Shown one piece after another: positions 17,090 through 25,441 of a DNA stretch of 64,000 nucleotides. The position numbers and the translations under genes were made by a program. Every line of letters starts with the position of its first letter. Position 1 is the stretch's first letter. The notes under the pieces were generated by a model, which did no database searches, was not told the DNA's origin, and worked only from the letters and a program-made list of their open reading frames with translations. This DNA comes from JAISST01 sp050434145 (GTDB lineage: Bacteria; Fusobacteriota; Fusobacteriia; Fusobacteriales; Fusobacteriaceae): assembly GCF_050434145.1 (NCBI RefSeq), contig NZ_JBNPVX010000006.1, positions 1-64,000 on the forward strand, given 5' to 3'.

Positions 17090-17731
17090 TTATCCTAAAA
17101 TATTAAAGATTTCTTTTGTTATTGTGTCTACAGGTTGATTACCATCTATTTCTTTCAATATTCCTTTGTTTTTATAATAATCAAACAAAGGAGCTGTAAG
17201 ATTGTTATATTCATTCAATCTTTTTTCTACAGTTTCTTTATTATCATCCTTTCTTACTATTAATTTTCCATTGCATAAGTCACATACTCCTTCCTTCTTT
17301 GGAGGGTTAAATTTTATATGAAAAGAAGCTCCACAATTATTGCAGACTTGTCTTCCTATTATTCTTTCTACTATTACATCAGTTGGGACAGCCAAAGATA
17401 TTACATCATCTAGTTTTATTCCCATTTCTATCATAAGGTTATCTAAAGCTTCGGCTTGAGCCAAGGTACGCGGAAAACCATCTAGTATGAATCCTTTTTT
17501 ACAGTCATTTTTTGATAATCGGTCTTTTATTATTCCTATCATAGTACTATCTGGAACTAATTTTCCTTCATCCATAAATTTTTTCGCTTCTAGGCCCATG
17601 GTAGTTTTTTCGTTAATTGCAGCTCTTAATATATCCCCTGTTGATATTTGAGGTATATTATACTTGCTTGTAATTAGTTTTGCTTGTGTCCCTTTCCCTA
17701 CTCCAGGGGCACCAAATAACATGATATTCAT
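17090..17731 (-). CDS. adk: Adenylate kinase (zinc-lid type)
   Basis: 213 residues. The P-loop GAPGVGKGTQ is at about 7-16, the AMP site STGDILRAA at about 30, then DGFPRTLAQAE, and the lid carries four cysteines (CNNC, CDLC), the zinc-binding form. It converts AMP + ATP to two ADP. The ATG at 17731 was chosen because an AAGGAG site lies five or six bases before it; an upstream start would add 13 residues without a ribosome site. The upstream neighbour is proA, not secY as in most genomes. Confidence 0.95.
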   Translation of the reverse strand: MNIMLFGAPGVGKGTQAKLITSKYNIPQISTGDILRAAINEKTTMGLEAKKFMDEGKLVPDSTMIGIIKDRLSKNDCKKGFILDGFPRTLAQAEALDNLMIEMGIKLDDVISLAVPTDVIVERIIGRQVCNNCGASFHIKFNPPKKEGVCDLCNGKLIVRKDDNKETVEKRLNEYNNLTAPLFDYYKNKGILKEIDGNQPVDTITKEIFNILG

Positions 17732-17817
17732 TTTTTCTCCTTTTTTATTTATATTTTTAATGTTAATCATTGATTACATGCGATTTCACCTTGGTTTTTG
17801 ACCATCAATTTTTATAA

Positions 17818-19062
17818 TTATTTTCTAATTTGTCCATTACCATATATTGTATATTTGGTTGTAGTTAATTCTTTCAGACCCATTGGACCTCTTGAATGCA
17901 ATTTTTGTGTACTGATTCCTATTTCAGCACCAAATCCAAATTGAGCTCCATCAGTAAATCTTGTAGAAGCGTTGACATAAACTGCTGCTGCATCTATTTC
18001 ATTTAGAAATCTCTGAGCATTTGTGTAATTTTCTGTTATTATTGCTTCTGAATGTTTTGTATTATATTTATTAATATGAATTATTGCTTCATCTATATTT
18101 TTTACTACTTTTATTGCAATAATATAATCTTCATATTCTGTATCCCAGTCAATATCTTTTGCAGGAATAGCATTATCAATGTGAGATAATGTAACCTTAT
18201 CCCCTCTGATTTCTATTTTATTATCTGTAAGGTGCTTTCCTATTATAGGCAAAAATTCTTGAGCTATGTTTTCATGCACCAATAGTTTTTCAGCTGCATT
18301 ACATACTCCTGGTCTTTGAGCTTTGGCATTGATAATTATATCAACTGCTTTTTTCATACTATATAGTTCATCCACAAAAATATGACAATTACCTACTCCT
18401 GTCTGTATACATGGTATGGTTGAATTTTTTGCTACTGTCTGTATAAGAGAAGCTCCACCCCTTGGAATCAAAACATCTATATATTTATCTAACTTCATCA
18501 TTTCATTTGCAGTTTCTCTAGAAGTATTTGTTAGTACTTGTACAGAATATTCAGGAAGATTATTATTTTTTAATACTTCTTGAAATATTTTGACTATGAT
18601 ATTGTTGCTTCGAATAGCCTCTTTTCCACCTCTTAGTATTACTGCATTTCCAGATTTGAAGCAAAGTCCAAAAGCATCTGCTGTAACATTAGGTCTTGAC
18701 TCAAATATGATTCCTATTACTCCCAAAGGGACCCTTTTTTGTCCAATTATAAGACCATTTGGTAATGTCTTATTAAAAATATATTCTCCCACAGGATCAC
18801 TCAATGATGTTAGATCAATTAATCCTTGTGCCATATCCTCTATTCGTTTTATTGTTAGAGTCAATCTATCAATGAATGCACTTTTGATATTCATTTTAAT
18901 TGCATTTTCCACATCTTCTTTGTTTGCAGCTATGATACTTTCTTTGTTTGATAATATTGCATTTGCAGCTTCCAATAATATTTTATTTTTTATTTCAGTA
19001 TTTAATTTTGCTAGTTCTTCAGATGAACTTTTGGCTAATTTTCCTATTTCTATCAAATCCAT
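17818..19062 (-). CDS. proA: Glutamate-5-semialdehyde dehydrogenase (gamma-glutamyl phosphate reductase)
   Basis: 414 residues, aldehyde dehydrogenase fold. Recognisable ProA blocks are GVIGIIFESRPNVTADAFGLC, ILRGGKEA, LIPRGGASLI, the catalytic cysteine in RPGVCNAAEKLL and the C-terminal GAEIGISTQKLHSRGPMGLKELTT. It makes glutamate semialdehyde from glutamyl phosphate, the second step of proline synthesis. It follows proB by about 115 bases and precedes adk by 86 bases on the same strand. Confidence 0.95.
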   Translation of the reverse strand: MDLIEIGKLAKSSSEELAKLNTEIKNKILLEAANAILSNKESIIAANKEDVENAIKMNIKSAFIDRLTLTIKRIEDMAQGLIDLTSLSDPVGEYIFNKTLPNGLIIGQKRVPLGVIGIIFESRPNVTADAFGLCFKSGNAVILRGGKEAIRSNNIIVKIFQEVLKNNNLPEYSVQVLTNTSRETANEMMKLDKYIDVLIPRGGASLIQTVAKNSTIPCIQTGVGNCHIFVDELYSMKKAVDIIINAKAQRPGVCNAAEKLLVHENIAQEFLPIIGKHLTDNKIEIRGDKVTLSHIDNAIPAKDIDWDTEYEDYIIAIKVVKNIDEAIIHINKYNTKHSEAIITENYTNAQRFLNEIDAAAVYVNASTRFTDGAQFGFGAEIGISTQKLHSRGPMGLKELTTTKYTIYGNGQIRK

Positions 19063-19178
19063 AAGACACCTCTTTTTTTAGATTATAGATAATATCTCTG
19101 TTAGCAAGTGCTTTTATCATAAAAATGCACATTTCCTGTTGAGATCAAACTTATATTTAGAGATATAAGGGAAGAATA

Positions 19179-19991
19179 TTATTTTGCATCAAAAATAGTC
19201 CCTATATCCTGACCCTCTATTATATTAATAATGTTTAATGGTTCTGACCCATCTGCTATCACCATTATTACCCCATTATTTGTACAGTTTCTAGCAGCAT
19301 CTATCTTTGTTTGCATTCCACCTACACTAAAAGTACTGCCTTTTCCGCCAGAAACATCTGCTATATCATCTTCAAATTCTTTTAAATATGGTATTCTTTT
19401 TGCATCGCTTTCTGTTCTTGGATTTTTATCATATAAAGCATCAATATCTGTAAGTAAAATTAACAAATCTGCTTTCAGTAATGAGCTAATTTCAGAAGCT
19501 AATGTATCGTTATCAGAAAACTCTATTTCATAAGTAGAGATGCTATCATTGGCATTAACTATAGGTAAAACTTCAAATCCAAACAACGTTTCAAATATGT
19601 TTTTGGTATTGGTCTTTCTTTCACAATCTTTGAAATCATCTTTAGTCAAAAGTACTTGTGCAGCTGTTTTTCCATATTCACCTAAAAAATTTTGATATGT
19701 ATTCATTAATGCTGCTTGCCCCACTGAAGCTGCAGCTTGTTTTTCTTTTATAATAGTTGGTCGTGTCTTAAAATTTAACTTTGATGCACCTACTCCCACA
19801 GCACCAGAAGTGACCAATATGATTTCTCTTCCTTGATTCATTAAGTCTGATAAGACCCAACTTAATTTATTCATTAGATTAAAATTTACTTTGCCATTGG
19901 GGTATGTGATAGTAGAAGTACCTACTTTAACTACAATTCTCTTACTTTTTTTGATTTTTTCTTTTGCTTTTTGCATCAATTCTCTGTTCAT
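19179..19991 (-). CDS. proB: Glutamate 5-kinase, short form without PUA domain
   Basis: 270 residues, only the amino-acid-kinase domain: KVGTSTI near the N-terminus, VTSGAVGVGASKL, NANDSIS, DIDALYDKNP and GGKGSTFSVGGMQTKIDAA. It phosphorylates glutamate, the first step of proline synthesis. E. coli ProB is about 100 residues longer because of a C-terminal PUA domain; that domain is absent here. An ATG at 19991 with GAGG eight bases upstream is preferred over the GTG at 20000. Confidence 0.94.
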   Translation of the reverse strand: MNRELMQKAKEKIKKSKRIVVKVGTSTITYPNGKVNFNLMNKLSWVLSDLMNQGREIILVTSGAVGVGASKLNFKTRPTIIKEKQAAASVGQAALMNTYQNFLGEYGKTAAQVLLTKDDFKDCERKTNTKNIFETLFGFEVLPIVNANDSISTYEIEFSDNDTLASEISSLLKADLLILLTDIDALYDKNPRTESDAKRIPYLKEFEDDIADVSGGKGSTFSVGGMQTKIDAARNCTNNGVIMVIADGSEPLNIINIIEGQDIGTIFDAK

Positions 19992-20107
19992 CACATACAC
20001 CTCACTTTTATTTTAAATTTGTATTTTAATATTATACTAAATTTTTTTATAATTTCATAATATTTTTTGGTAAAATAGGAAAAATATACAAATATTTTAT
20101 TTCTAAA

Positions 20108-20139
20108 ATTAAAAATGACTTATAATTAATATAAGTCAT
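20108..20139 (-). terminator. Intrinsic terminator of the 20619-20191 gene
   Basis: ATGACTTATA (20115-20124) pairs with TATAAGTCAT (20130-20139), with a T-rich minus-strand tail. Confidence 0.8.
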
Positions 20140-20190
20140 CTCAACTCTATTGGTTTTACCTTCTAGAATTTATCTCTATACATTGTGATT

Positions 20191-20619
20191 TTAATCAGCT
20201 TTTATCTCAGTTTCTGCTGGTTGTGGAGCATATTGTTTAATGATGTCATTCAATTTATATTGTTCTATAAATCCATTTATCACTCCAACTTTTGCTTCAC
20301 CTAGTTTTTGATTAAATAAAGCTTGTCTTAATTGTGGAAATACTTCTACCATATTTTTATCTTTTAATGATTCAGCATTATTTTTATAAACTTCTAATAT
20401 TTCATGATCAGCTATAGTAATATTTTTTTGAGCTAAAATATTCAAGAAAAATTCTACTTCCATATTTTTTTTCATAATTTCAAGTTGAGTTTTTTCTTCA
20501 GGAGTAAATTCTCTTTTTGCCATTTCTGCCATTATTGCTTTATTCACTAATATTTGTGCTACTACATTTGGATTACCATTTGCTTGTTCAATTTCTACTG
20601 GGCTTAATACTATTTCCAT
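20191..20619 (-). CDS. Uncharacterised helical protein, SurA N-terminal-like
   Basis: A 142-residue protein with no signal peptide, predicted almost entirely helical and rich in charged residues. The pattern of a NANVVAQILVNKAIMAEMAKRE-type helix, a long helix with an FTPEEKTQ cap and a final helix before a proline-rich tail is like the helical N-terminal domain of SurA/PrsA-type prolyl isomerases; no parvulin domain follows. It might be a small cytosolic chaperone. The start at 20619 has AGGAGG nine bases upstream; the earlier ATG lacks one. It has its own promoter and terminator. Confidence 0.55.
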   Translation of the reverse strand: MEIVLSPVEIEQANGNPNVVAQILVNKAIMAEMAKREFTPEEKTQLEIMKKNMEVEFFLNILAQKNITIADHEILEVYKNNAESLKDKNMVEVFPQLRQALFNQKLGEAKVGVINGFIEQYKLNDIIKQYAPQPAETEIKAD

Positions 20620-20676
20620 TATCCCATACCTCCTAATCATTTTTGTCTTTTTTCTTTATTAGTTCCTACACATGAT

Positions 20677-20704
20677 ATTATACATTATCTTTGATTAATG
20701 TCAA
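20677..20704 (-). promoter_or_regulatory. Sigma-70 promoter of the SurA-N-like gene
   Basis: Minus-strand TTGACA (plus 20699-20704) and TATAAT (plus 20677-20682) with a 16-base spacer: both hexamers match consensus exactly. Confidence 0.8.
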
Positions 20705-20846
20705 TCTTTTTCCTTGTTTAATTGAATTAAACATATTGATTTATTAAAGCTTTTTATTCTTGAAAGCCCAAAATTTCACAATGTCAACATTTATACTTTT
20801 GAAAAAATTTTATTCTATTTTCCATCACTCTATGAACATTAATTTT

Positions 20847-21362
20847 TTACATTAAATTGTTTTTATATAATTCAAACAAATTAATTAAAAAAATAGTCTT
20901 AAAATCTGTTGTTATTCTATTTACACTGTCTATATCAATCCATTGATTTTCTAAAACTTCGCCAAAATCTAGAGATAACTCTTGTGGAAGGATATTATCT
21001 GATTTTAGCTGAATTATATATGTATATAGCGCTTCTGTGCTACAACCTGGTGATAAAATCAGCGGTTGTGCTGGTTTGTACAAAAATCTATAGTCATCTT
21101 TTGAATATCCAGTTTCTTCTCTTATTTCACGATAGAGAGCCTCCAGAGGGTCTTCATTGTTTTCTATTATTCCAGCTGGAACTTCTATTATTTCTTTGTT
21201 GATACCAGGTCGATACTGCTTTACAAATAAACCATTTTTTCCAGTAGAGTCTAATAATAGAGCACTAATTGCATTTTGTTTTTCTAAATATTCTAGTTGA
21301 ATATCACTTTCTGGGTGTTTTTTTATGGCTATCTTTAAAAACTTTAAATCTTTTGTATCCAC
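20847..21362 (-). CDS. Nudix hydrolase, ADP-ribose pyrophosphatase-like
   Basis: 171 residues. The Nudix box GIIENNEDPLEALYREIREE continues into TGY, near residues 65-87, with the catalytic REIREE core intact. Upstream VPAG and downstream ILSPGCSTEAL match NudF/ADP-ribose pyrophosphatase enzymes, which split ADP-ribose into AMP and ribose phosphate. The start codon is GTG (21362), with AAGGAGGAG directly upstream. Dispersed repeat copy B lies upstream of it. Confidence 0.88.
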   Translation of the reverse strand: MDTKDLKFLKIAIKKHPESDIQLEYLEKQNAISALLLDSTGKNGLFVKQYRPGINKEIIEVPAGIIENNEDPLEALYREIREETGYSKDDYRFLYKPAQPLILSPGCSTEALYTYIIQLKSDNILPQELSLDFGEVLENQWIDIDSVNRITTDFKTIFLINLFELYKNNLM

Positions 21363-21385
21363 TGCTCCTCCTTGGTGATTTTTTG

Positions 21386-21530
21386 TTTGAGCTGTTGCTA
21401 AACTATTTTTTTACTTACAAGATTCATACTTTTATTATTCTTTTACTTCTTTTTTCACCAACCTCGCTATGCTCACTGTTGTTGGGATTGACGAGTGCCT
21501 TGCGGCGCTTTTGAGGCTTGCTCCTAAAAA
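21386..21530 (+). repeat. Dispersed intergenic repeat, copy B
   Basis: It holds GAGCTGTTGCTAAACTATTT, then an AT-rich stretch similar to copy C, followed by a GC-richer half with CCTCGCTATGCTC, GAGTGCCTTG and GGCGCTTTTGAGGC. These blocks recur in the same order in copy C, where about 100 extra bases lie between GTGCCTTG and GGCGCTTTT. Confidence 0.7.
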
Positions 21531-21624
21531 AATTATTTATATAACAGTTTTTTGTGAAAAAATTAAAGAAAACTTTGTATTTTTCAACTGACTAGATTTT
21601 AATGCTACTTAGCACATGAGAATC

Positions 21625-23007
21625 CTAATAGTCATCATGTAAATTATTTTCACTATCACTATTTTTTGATATTCTTTTACTAAGTTCTTCATATAATTTT
21701 TTTCTGCGCTTTAAGTAGTATTGACGAGTTTTTTCCTTATGAGTTGTTATAAATTCCATAATTGGCAATAAAAATCCTGCTACTATTCCGGCTGAAAATC
21801 CATTATTATAAAGATTTAAACCACCATGAACTACTCCTATAGTTTGTACAACACCCAAATGCAGCCAACCTGCTATTATTCCCCACAAAGGGCCATATAC
21901 CCCAGCTACTGGTGCTAATGCTGTACCAAATAATCCTGATAATATTACTGTAAATGTTGGAGTCGAATTTCCAAATTTGGCAATGTAAACTCCTATCAAT
22001 ATAGGAATGATATTTCTAAAATGTTTCCCATAAGCAGAAAATCCAACTACTGTTAATATACCAGCTAAAAATGGTCCATTTAATGTGCCGCCAACTACAT
22101 AGACAAATAATGTGGCTATAAGTCCATTTATACCCATATTAATGCTGGTAGGACCATATCCGAATTTCTTTATATAATCTGCTTTCAATCCAGAATTCTT
22201 AATTAATCCTTTATAACCTTTTAAAGACATTCCATTAATATAAAATCCTAATAAAATCAAAGATATAAAGAAAGAAAGGCATATGACTCTCAAGATAAAA
22301 TCATATTCTGAAGAAAGGTTATTGTTGCCAGGGACATTAAAATCGTAAAGTCGTAATACAGATGTTACTACTGCTCCCAATATCCCACCTGTAAATCCTA
22401 GATTATATAAATTGAACCCTTCATGAAAATTAGCCATTTTTCTAGCCACAGGAGTTACTATGAATCCAATAAAAACTCCAAGTATTATAGCATTTATATA
22501 TGGATTTAAATAGGAGATATTCTCTGTTTTTACAGTAAATGCAACTTCACTCACAAATGGAGCTAGTGCACTGGCAAATGAAATTGATATAAATATATCT
22601 TTAAATTCCAGATGATCATAGTAACTGTACAATATACCTCCTATATAAAAAGGAATTATGTTAAAAATATTTTTTCCAAAGAAAGAAAAACCAAAAACTG
22701 TAAAAAATGATGCTATTACAATTCCTGTTATTCTTATTTTCAACAGTTTTATCAAGGAAAAATTAAATAGAAATATCAAAAATGCGTTTAAAAATGCTGC
22801 TCTGATTCCGCCAACTTTCAGAAAATCTGTTATCAGCGCTGTTCGTGAAGTTATTATTTTTATAAGACCATCTATTATTTTTATTTCTTCTTTATTTGTG
22901 TATGATAACAGTCTTTGACTGCTTGTGTAATATATAAAAAAGATTGCAATTGAACCAAATAAAAGAAGAGCCAGCATTTGAATTTTTAATATCCTATTTT
23001 TTCCCAT
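21625..23007 (-). CDS. DUF1576 membrane protein
   Basis: A 460-residue integral membrane protein with about 12 hydrophobic segments and a short charged C-terminal tail (YYLKRRKKLYEELSKRISKN). Two halves look related: each contains an FGFSFFGKNIFNIIP / VGFSAYGKHFRNIIP motif and a glycine-rich GFTGGILGA / NNGFSAGIVAG motif, suggesting an internal duplication of six or so helices. I recognise this as DUF1576; no function is established. Inverted repeats of this kind are common in transporters, so a transport role is likely but unproven. No operon partner. Confidence 0.75.
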   Translation of the reverse strand: MGKNRILKIQMLALLLFGSIAIFFIYYTSSQRLLSYTNKEEIKIIDGLIKIITSRTALITDFLKVGGIRAAFLNAFLIFLFNFSLIKLLKIRITGIVIASFFTVFGFSFFGKNIFNIIPFYIGGILYSYYDHLEFKDIFISISFASALAPFVSEVAFTVKTENISYLNPYINAIILGVFIGFIVTPVARKMANFHEGFNLYNLGFTGGILGAVVTSVLRLYDFNVPGNNNLSSEYDFILRVICLSFFISLILLGFYINGMSLKGYKGLIKNSGLKADYIKKFGYGPTSINMGINGLIATLFVYVVGGTLNGPFLAGILTVVGFSAYGKHFRNIIPILIGVYIAKFGNSTPTFTVILSGLFGTALAPVAGVYGPLWGIIAGWLHLGVVQTIGVVHGGLNLYNNGFSAGIVAGFLLPIMEFITTHKEKTRQYYLKRRKKLYEELSKRISKNSDSENNLHDDY

Positions 23008-23226
23008 AAAACCTCCTATTATGCACGAATTATTTAACTAGAAAAATCACTTTTATTCATTAATTTAAAATCTTTATGACTTTATCTTAGAATTAATTTA
23101 TTAAAATATCTTATATAATTATACAGGTGATAACTCAAAAAAGTAAATAAAAACTTTTTTTTAATTGTAATTTTATTTTTTTTAAAATATAATAATTACA
23201 TCTATCAAGTTATTGTGGGGAATAAA

Positions 23227-23559
23227 ATGGAAAAAATATATTATGTATATATGTTAAGAACTAAAATAGGTACTTTATACACAGGGATCACAACCGATGT
23301 GATAAGACGGTTATCAGAACATATTAATAATGAAAAGGGGGCCAAATACACTAAAGGCTTCAAAATTATCAAAATTGAATTAGTTTTAGAAACTATTGGG
23401 CGATCAAATGCTAGTAAAATAGAGTATTACATCAAGAAATTGACTAAAGAAAAAAAAGAAATATTTATAAAAAATCCTATATCCTTATCACAAAAAATAT
23501 CAGAAGATCTAAATATTTTTTCTATTCCAAAGCTTGAATTTATAAAGGAAATTATCTAG
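23227..23559 (+). CDS. GIY-YIG nuclease-domain protein (YhbQ/UPF0213-like)
   Basis: 110 residues. The GIY-YIG signature appears as YYVYMLRTKIGTLYTGIT at residues 4-21, followed by the catalytic arginine in VIRRLSEH, then GAKYTKGF. This single-domain family resembles the UvrC N-terminal nuclease domain; some members act in DNA repair or recombination. The C-terminus is longer than usual and lysine-rich. The ATG at 23227 follows a GGGG site; a GTG at 23215 would have none. Confidence 0.85.
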   Translation: MEKIYYVYMLRTKIGTLYTGITTDVIRRLSEHINNEKGAKYTKGFKIIKIELVLETIGRSNASKIEYYIKKLTKEKKEIFIKNPISLSQKISEDLNIFSIPKLEFIKEII

Positions 23560-23715
23560 TTTCATATTAAAAAAATTTTTTTGAAATTTTCTTTTCTTTT
23601 TCAGATCAAACACCTATCTTTAGCTGATTTTATAACTTTTAATAAAATTATATGCTTTTTCTTCAATTGAGAAATTTTCATATGTTCAATTTGTTTATTT
23701 GAATTTTTTTGAAAT

Positions 23716-23743
23716 TTGATTTTTATGTTTTTTATGATATAAT
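23716..23743 (+). promoter_or_regulatory. Promoter upstream of the Bax-like gene
   Basis: TTGATT (23716-23721) and TATAAT (23738-23743) with a 16-base spacer and an upstream TG. A transcript from here would cross the repeat before reaching the gene at 24112. Confidence 0.6.
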
Positions 23744-23849
23744 ACACTTCATATTCAATTTTTTATTGTAAGCAGTTGTGATATACAGATTTTTATTCAT
23801 TATATCTTACGAATATTCGCTGATATTACCAATTCTTTTAGGATTTGGG

Positions 23850-24086
23850 GCTCGCTCCAAAAAGCGCCTAGCCGCTGCTTGTGGCTCTTTATGTTCGCTG
23901 GCATCACGACATACTATCCACATAAGCAAAATATCATGTCTAAGACATTCATTTTGCTAACTGGATAACAAGGCACTGTCGGCTACCAATAGCAGCCGAG
24001 CATAGCGAGGCTGGAGGAAAAGAAGAATTAAAAGAATAACAAAAGCATGAATTTTGTGAGTAAAAAATAGTTTAACAACAGCTTAA
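23850..24086 (-). repeat. Dispersed intergenic repeat, copy C
   Basis: On the minus strand it reads AGCTGTTGTTAAACTATTTT (plus 24064-24083), an AT-rich stretch, CCTCGCTATGCTC, AGTGCCTTG, an extra segment with the palindrome at 23915-23967, then GGCGCTTTTTGGAGCGAGCC. It is the longest copy and shares a 25-base identical block with copy A. Confidence 0.7.
23915..23967. repeat. 53-base nested inverted repeat
   Basis: TATCCA...TGGATA encloses GCAAAAT...ATTTTGC, which encloses ATGTCTAAGACAT. The arms match at three levels with only small interruptions. There is no T run, so it is not an ordinary terminator. It lies in the segment of copy C that copy B lacks. Confidence 0.65.
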
Positions 24087-24111
24087 AGTATATTATACCA
24101 AGGAGGAATCA

Positions 24112-25032
24112 ATGAACCAGATAAGAAAAAAAAGTTTTTTGTTATTATTGATAGTTATCTCTTCTTTTCTGATGGGAAATGAAGTGGAAAATAACAGAAA
24201 ACCATCTTTTTTTACATCTGATAGTGAAAACAACTATATTTTATCAAAAAATATAAGTAAGTCATCAAATAAATCAGAAGATTTTAAACCAAGAAGTTCT
24301 AACGTAGAAACTTTCAAATACAAAAGCAAAAAACAAAAAGTAGTTTCAGAAGATTTCATTAGAAAAGTTACTAAAAATCCTGATAACAATCAGGCTAAAG
24401 AAAATGAGTTTAGAGATGTTCTTAATGTTAAAGATATTAAAACAAAAATTTCTCAAACTGGGAAAAGTAAGAAAGAGGTATTTATTCAGGCACTAATTCC
24501 CATTATTGATGAAATACATACAGATATATCAATAGAAAAGGGCAAACTTGAGAGAATAATCAGAAATGGAGTGAAAACAAATGAAGACAAAAACTTTTTA
24601 AATGAATTGTTTGTCAAATATAATGTTTCCAATCAAAATATAGATGAATTACGATCTAAAGTAATTATTGTTCCAAAGTCTCTGATCCTAGCTCAAGCAT
24701 CTCTTGAAAGTGGATGGGGATCTTCTGGTGTTGCTCTTGATGCGAACAATCTTTTTGGAATGAAATCATGGGCTAAGGATCAAAGAAGTTATAAAGTTGG
24801 TGCAAATACATATTATAAAAAATATAATACAATCAAAGATTCAGTATCAGATTACATGCTTACTTTATCTAGACATAGAGCATATAAAAGTCTTAGAACT
24901 GCTATTGGAGATGGAAATGATTCACTGCAGCTTGTAAAGCATTTGAATAACTATTCTGAACTAAAAAGTGAGTATGGAAGAAAGGTTGGAGTAATTATCA
25001 GAGCAAATAATTTATTAGAATATGATTCATAA
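24112..25032 (+). CDS. Bax-like glucosaminidase-domain protein
   Basis: 306 residues. The N-terminus (KKSFLLLLIVISSFLMG) is a signal peptide or membrane anchor. A low-complexity serine/lysine-rich segment covers about 25-130. The C-terminal half is a mannosyl-glycoprotein endo-beta-N-acetylglucosaminidase domain, with the catalytic glutamate in LAQASLESGWGSSG and landmarks NLFGMKSW, YKKYNTIKDSVSDYMLTL and YSELKSEYGRKV. It should cleave peptidoglycan glycan strands in the periplasm, like E. coli Bax. A GGAGG site precedes the ATG. It is preceded by repeat copy C and followed by the ferredoxin promoter. Confidence 0.88.
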   Translation: MNQIRKKSFLLLLIVISSFLMGNEVENNRKPSFFTSDSENNYILSKNISKSSNKSEDFKPRSSNVETFKYKSKKQKVVSEDFIRKVTKNPDNNQAKENEFRDVLNVKDIKTKISQTGKSKKEVFIQALIPIIDEIHTDISIEKGKLERIIRNGVKTNEDKNFLNELFVKYNVSNQNIDELRSKVIIVPKSLILAQASLESGWGSSGVALDANNLFGMKSWAKDQRSYKVGANTYYKKYNTIKDSVSDYMLTLSRHRAYKSLRTAIGDGNDSLQLVKHLNNYSELKSEYGRKVGVIIRANNLLEYDS

Positions 25033-25102
25033 TTTTTGCAAAAAAAAGGTTTTAATATCAAATTAATTGTTTTTTTAACTAGTTATTTCTAGAAAAATCT
25101 TC

Positions 25103-25131
25103 TTGACTAAAAATATAAAGTGATATATAAT
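25103..25131 (+). promoter_or_regulatory. Sigma-70 promoter of the ferredoxin gene
   Basis: TTGACT (25103-25108) and TATAAT (25126-25131) with a 17-base spacer: near-consensus, as expected for an abundant electron carrier. Confidence 0.8.
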
Positions 25132-25174
25132 TAATCGATCAACTTTAAAATAAAATATTTTAGGAGGAATTAAT

Positions 25175-25345
25175 ATGTTCGTAGTAGATAAAGATGCTTG
25201 TATTGGATGTGGAGCTTGTGAAGGAGCTTGTCCTGTAGGGGCAATAGCAGCAACAGATGATGGAAAATTTGCTATTAGTGATGCATGTGTAGATTGTGGA
25301 GCTTGTGCTGGAGGATGTCCAGTATCTGCAATAGCTGGTGAATAA
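25175..25345 (+). CDS. 2[4Fe-4S] ferredoxin
   Basis: A 56-residue protein read directly from the sequence. It has two complete CxxCxxCxxxCP clusters: CIGCGACEGACP at about 9-20 and CVDCGACAGGCP at about 38-49, in a pseudo-twofold arrangement. It is a clostridial-type low-potential electron carrier for anaerobic metabolism, such as pyruvate:ferredoxin oxidoreductase or hydrogenase. A GGAGG site, a near-consensus promoter and a strong terminator (25356-25380) suggest a highly expressed single gene. Confidence 0.96.
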   Translation: MFVVDKDACIGCGACEGACPVGAIAATDDGKFAISDACVDCGACAGGCPVSAIAGE

Positions 25346-25355
25346 TATTTGAGCG

Positions 25356-25380
25356 AGGGAGTCTTGTGACTCCCTTTTTA
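25356..25380 (+). terminator. Intrinsic terminator of the ferredoxin gene
   Basis: AGGGAGTC (25356-25363), loop TTGT, GACTCCCT (25368-25375), then TTTTTA. Confidence 0.9.
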
Positions 25381-25441
25381 TATCCACATGAATTAATATT
25401 TAAATTATTTTTGTTTATAAATTTTGGGGGATCATAGGTGT

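Larger units (their letters stand above)
23560..24111 (+). other. 552-base intergenic region with promoter, palindrome and repeat copy C
   Basis: No convincing gene on either strand. It contains a promoter (23716-23743), a 53-base nested inverted repeat (23915-23967) and repeat copy C (about 23850-24086, minus). GC content rises in the 23840-24020 stretch compared with its surroundings, suggesting inserted DNA. Confidence 0.6.

Noticed and set aside
17732..17770. A longer adk start adding 13 residues
   Set aside because: The AAGGAG site lies inside this extension, directly before the chosen ATG, and the family starts at the P-loop strand.
23778..23960. A 60-codon plus-strand frame before the Bax-like gene
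   Set aside because: It lies within repeat copy C and the palindrome, has no ribosome site and an unlikely composition.
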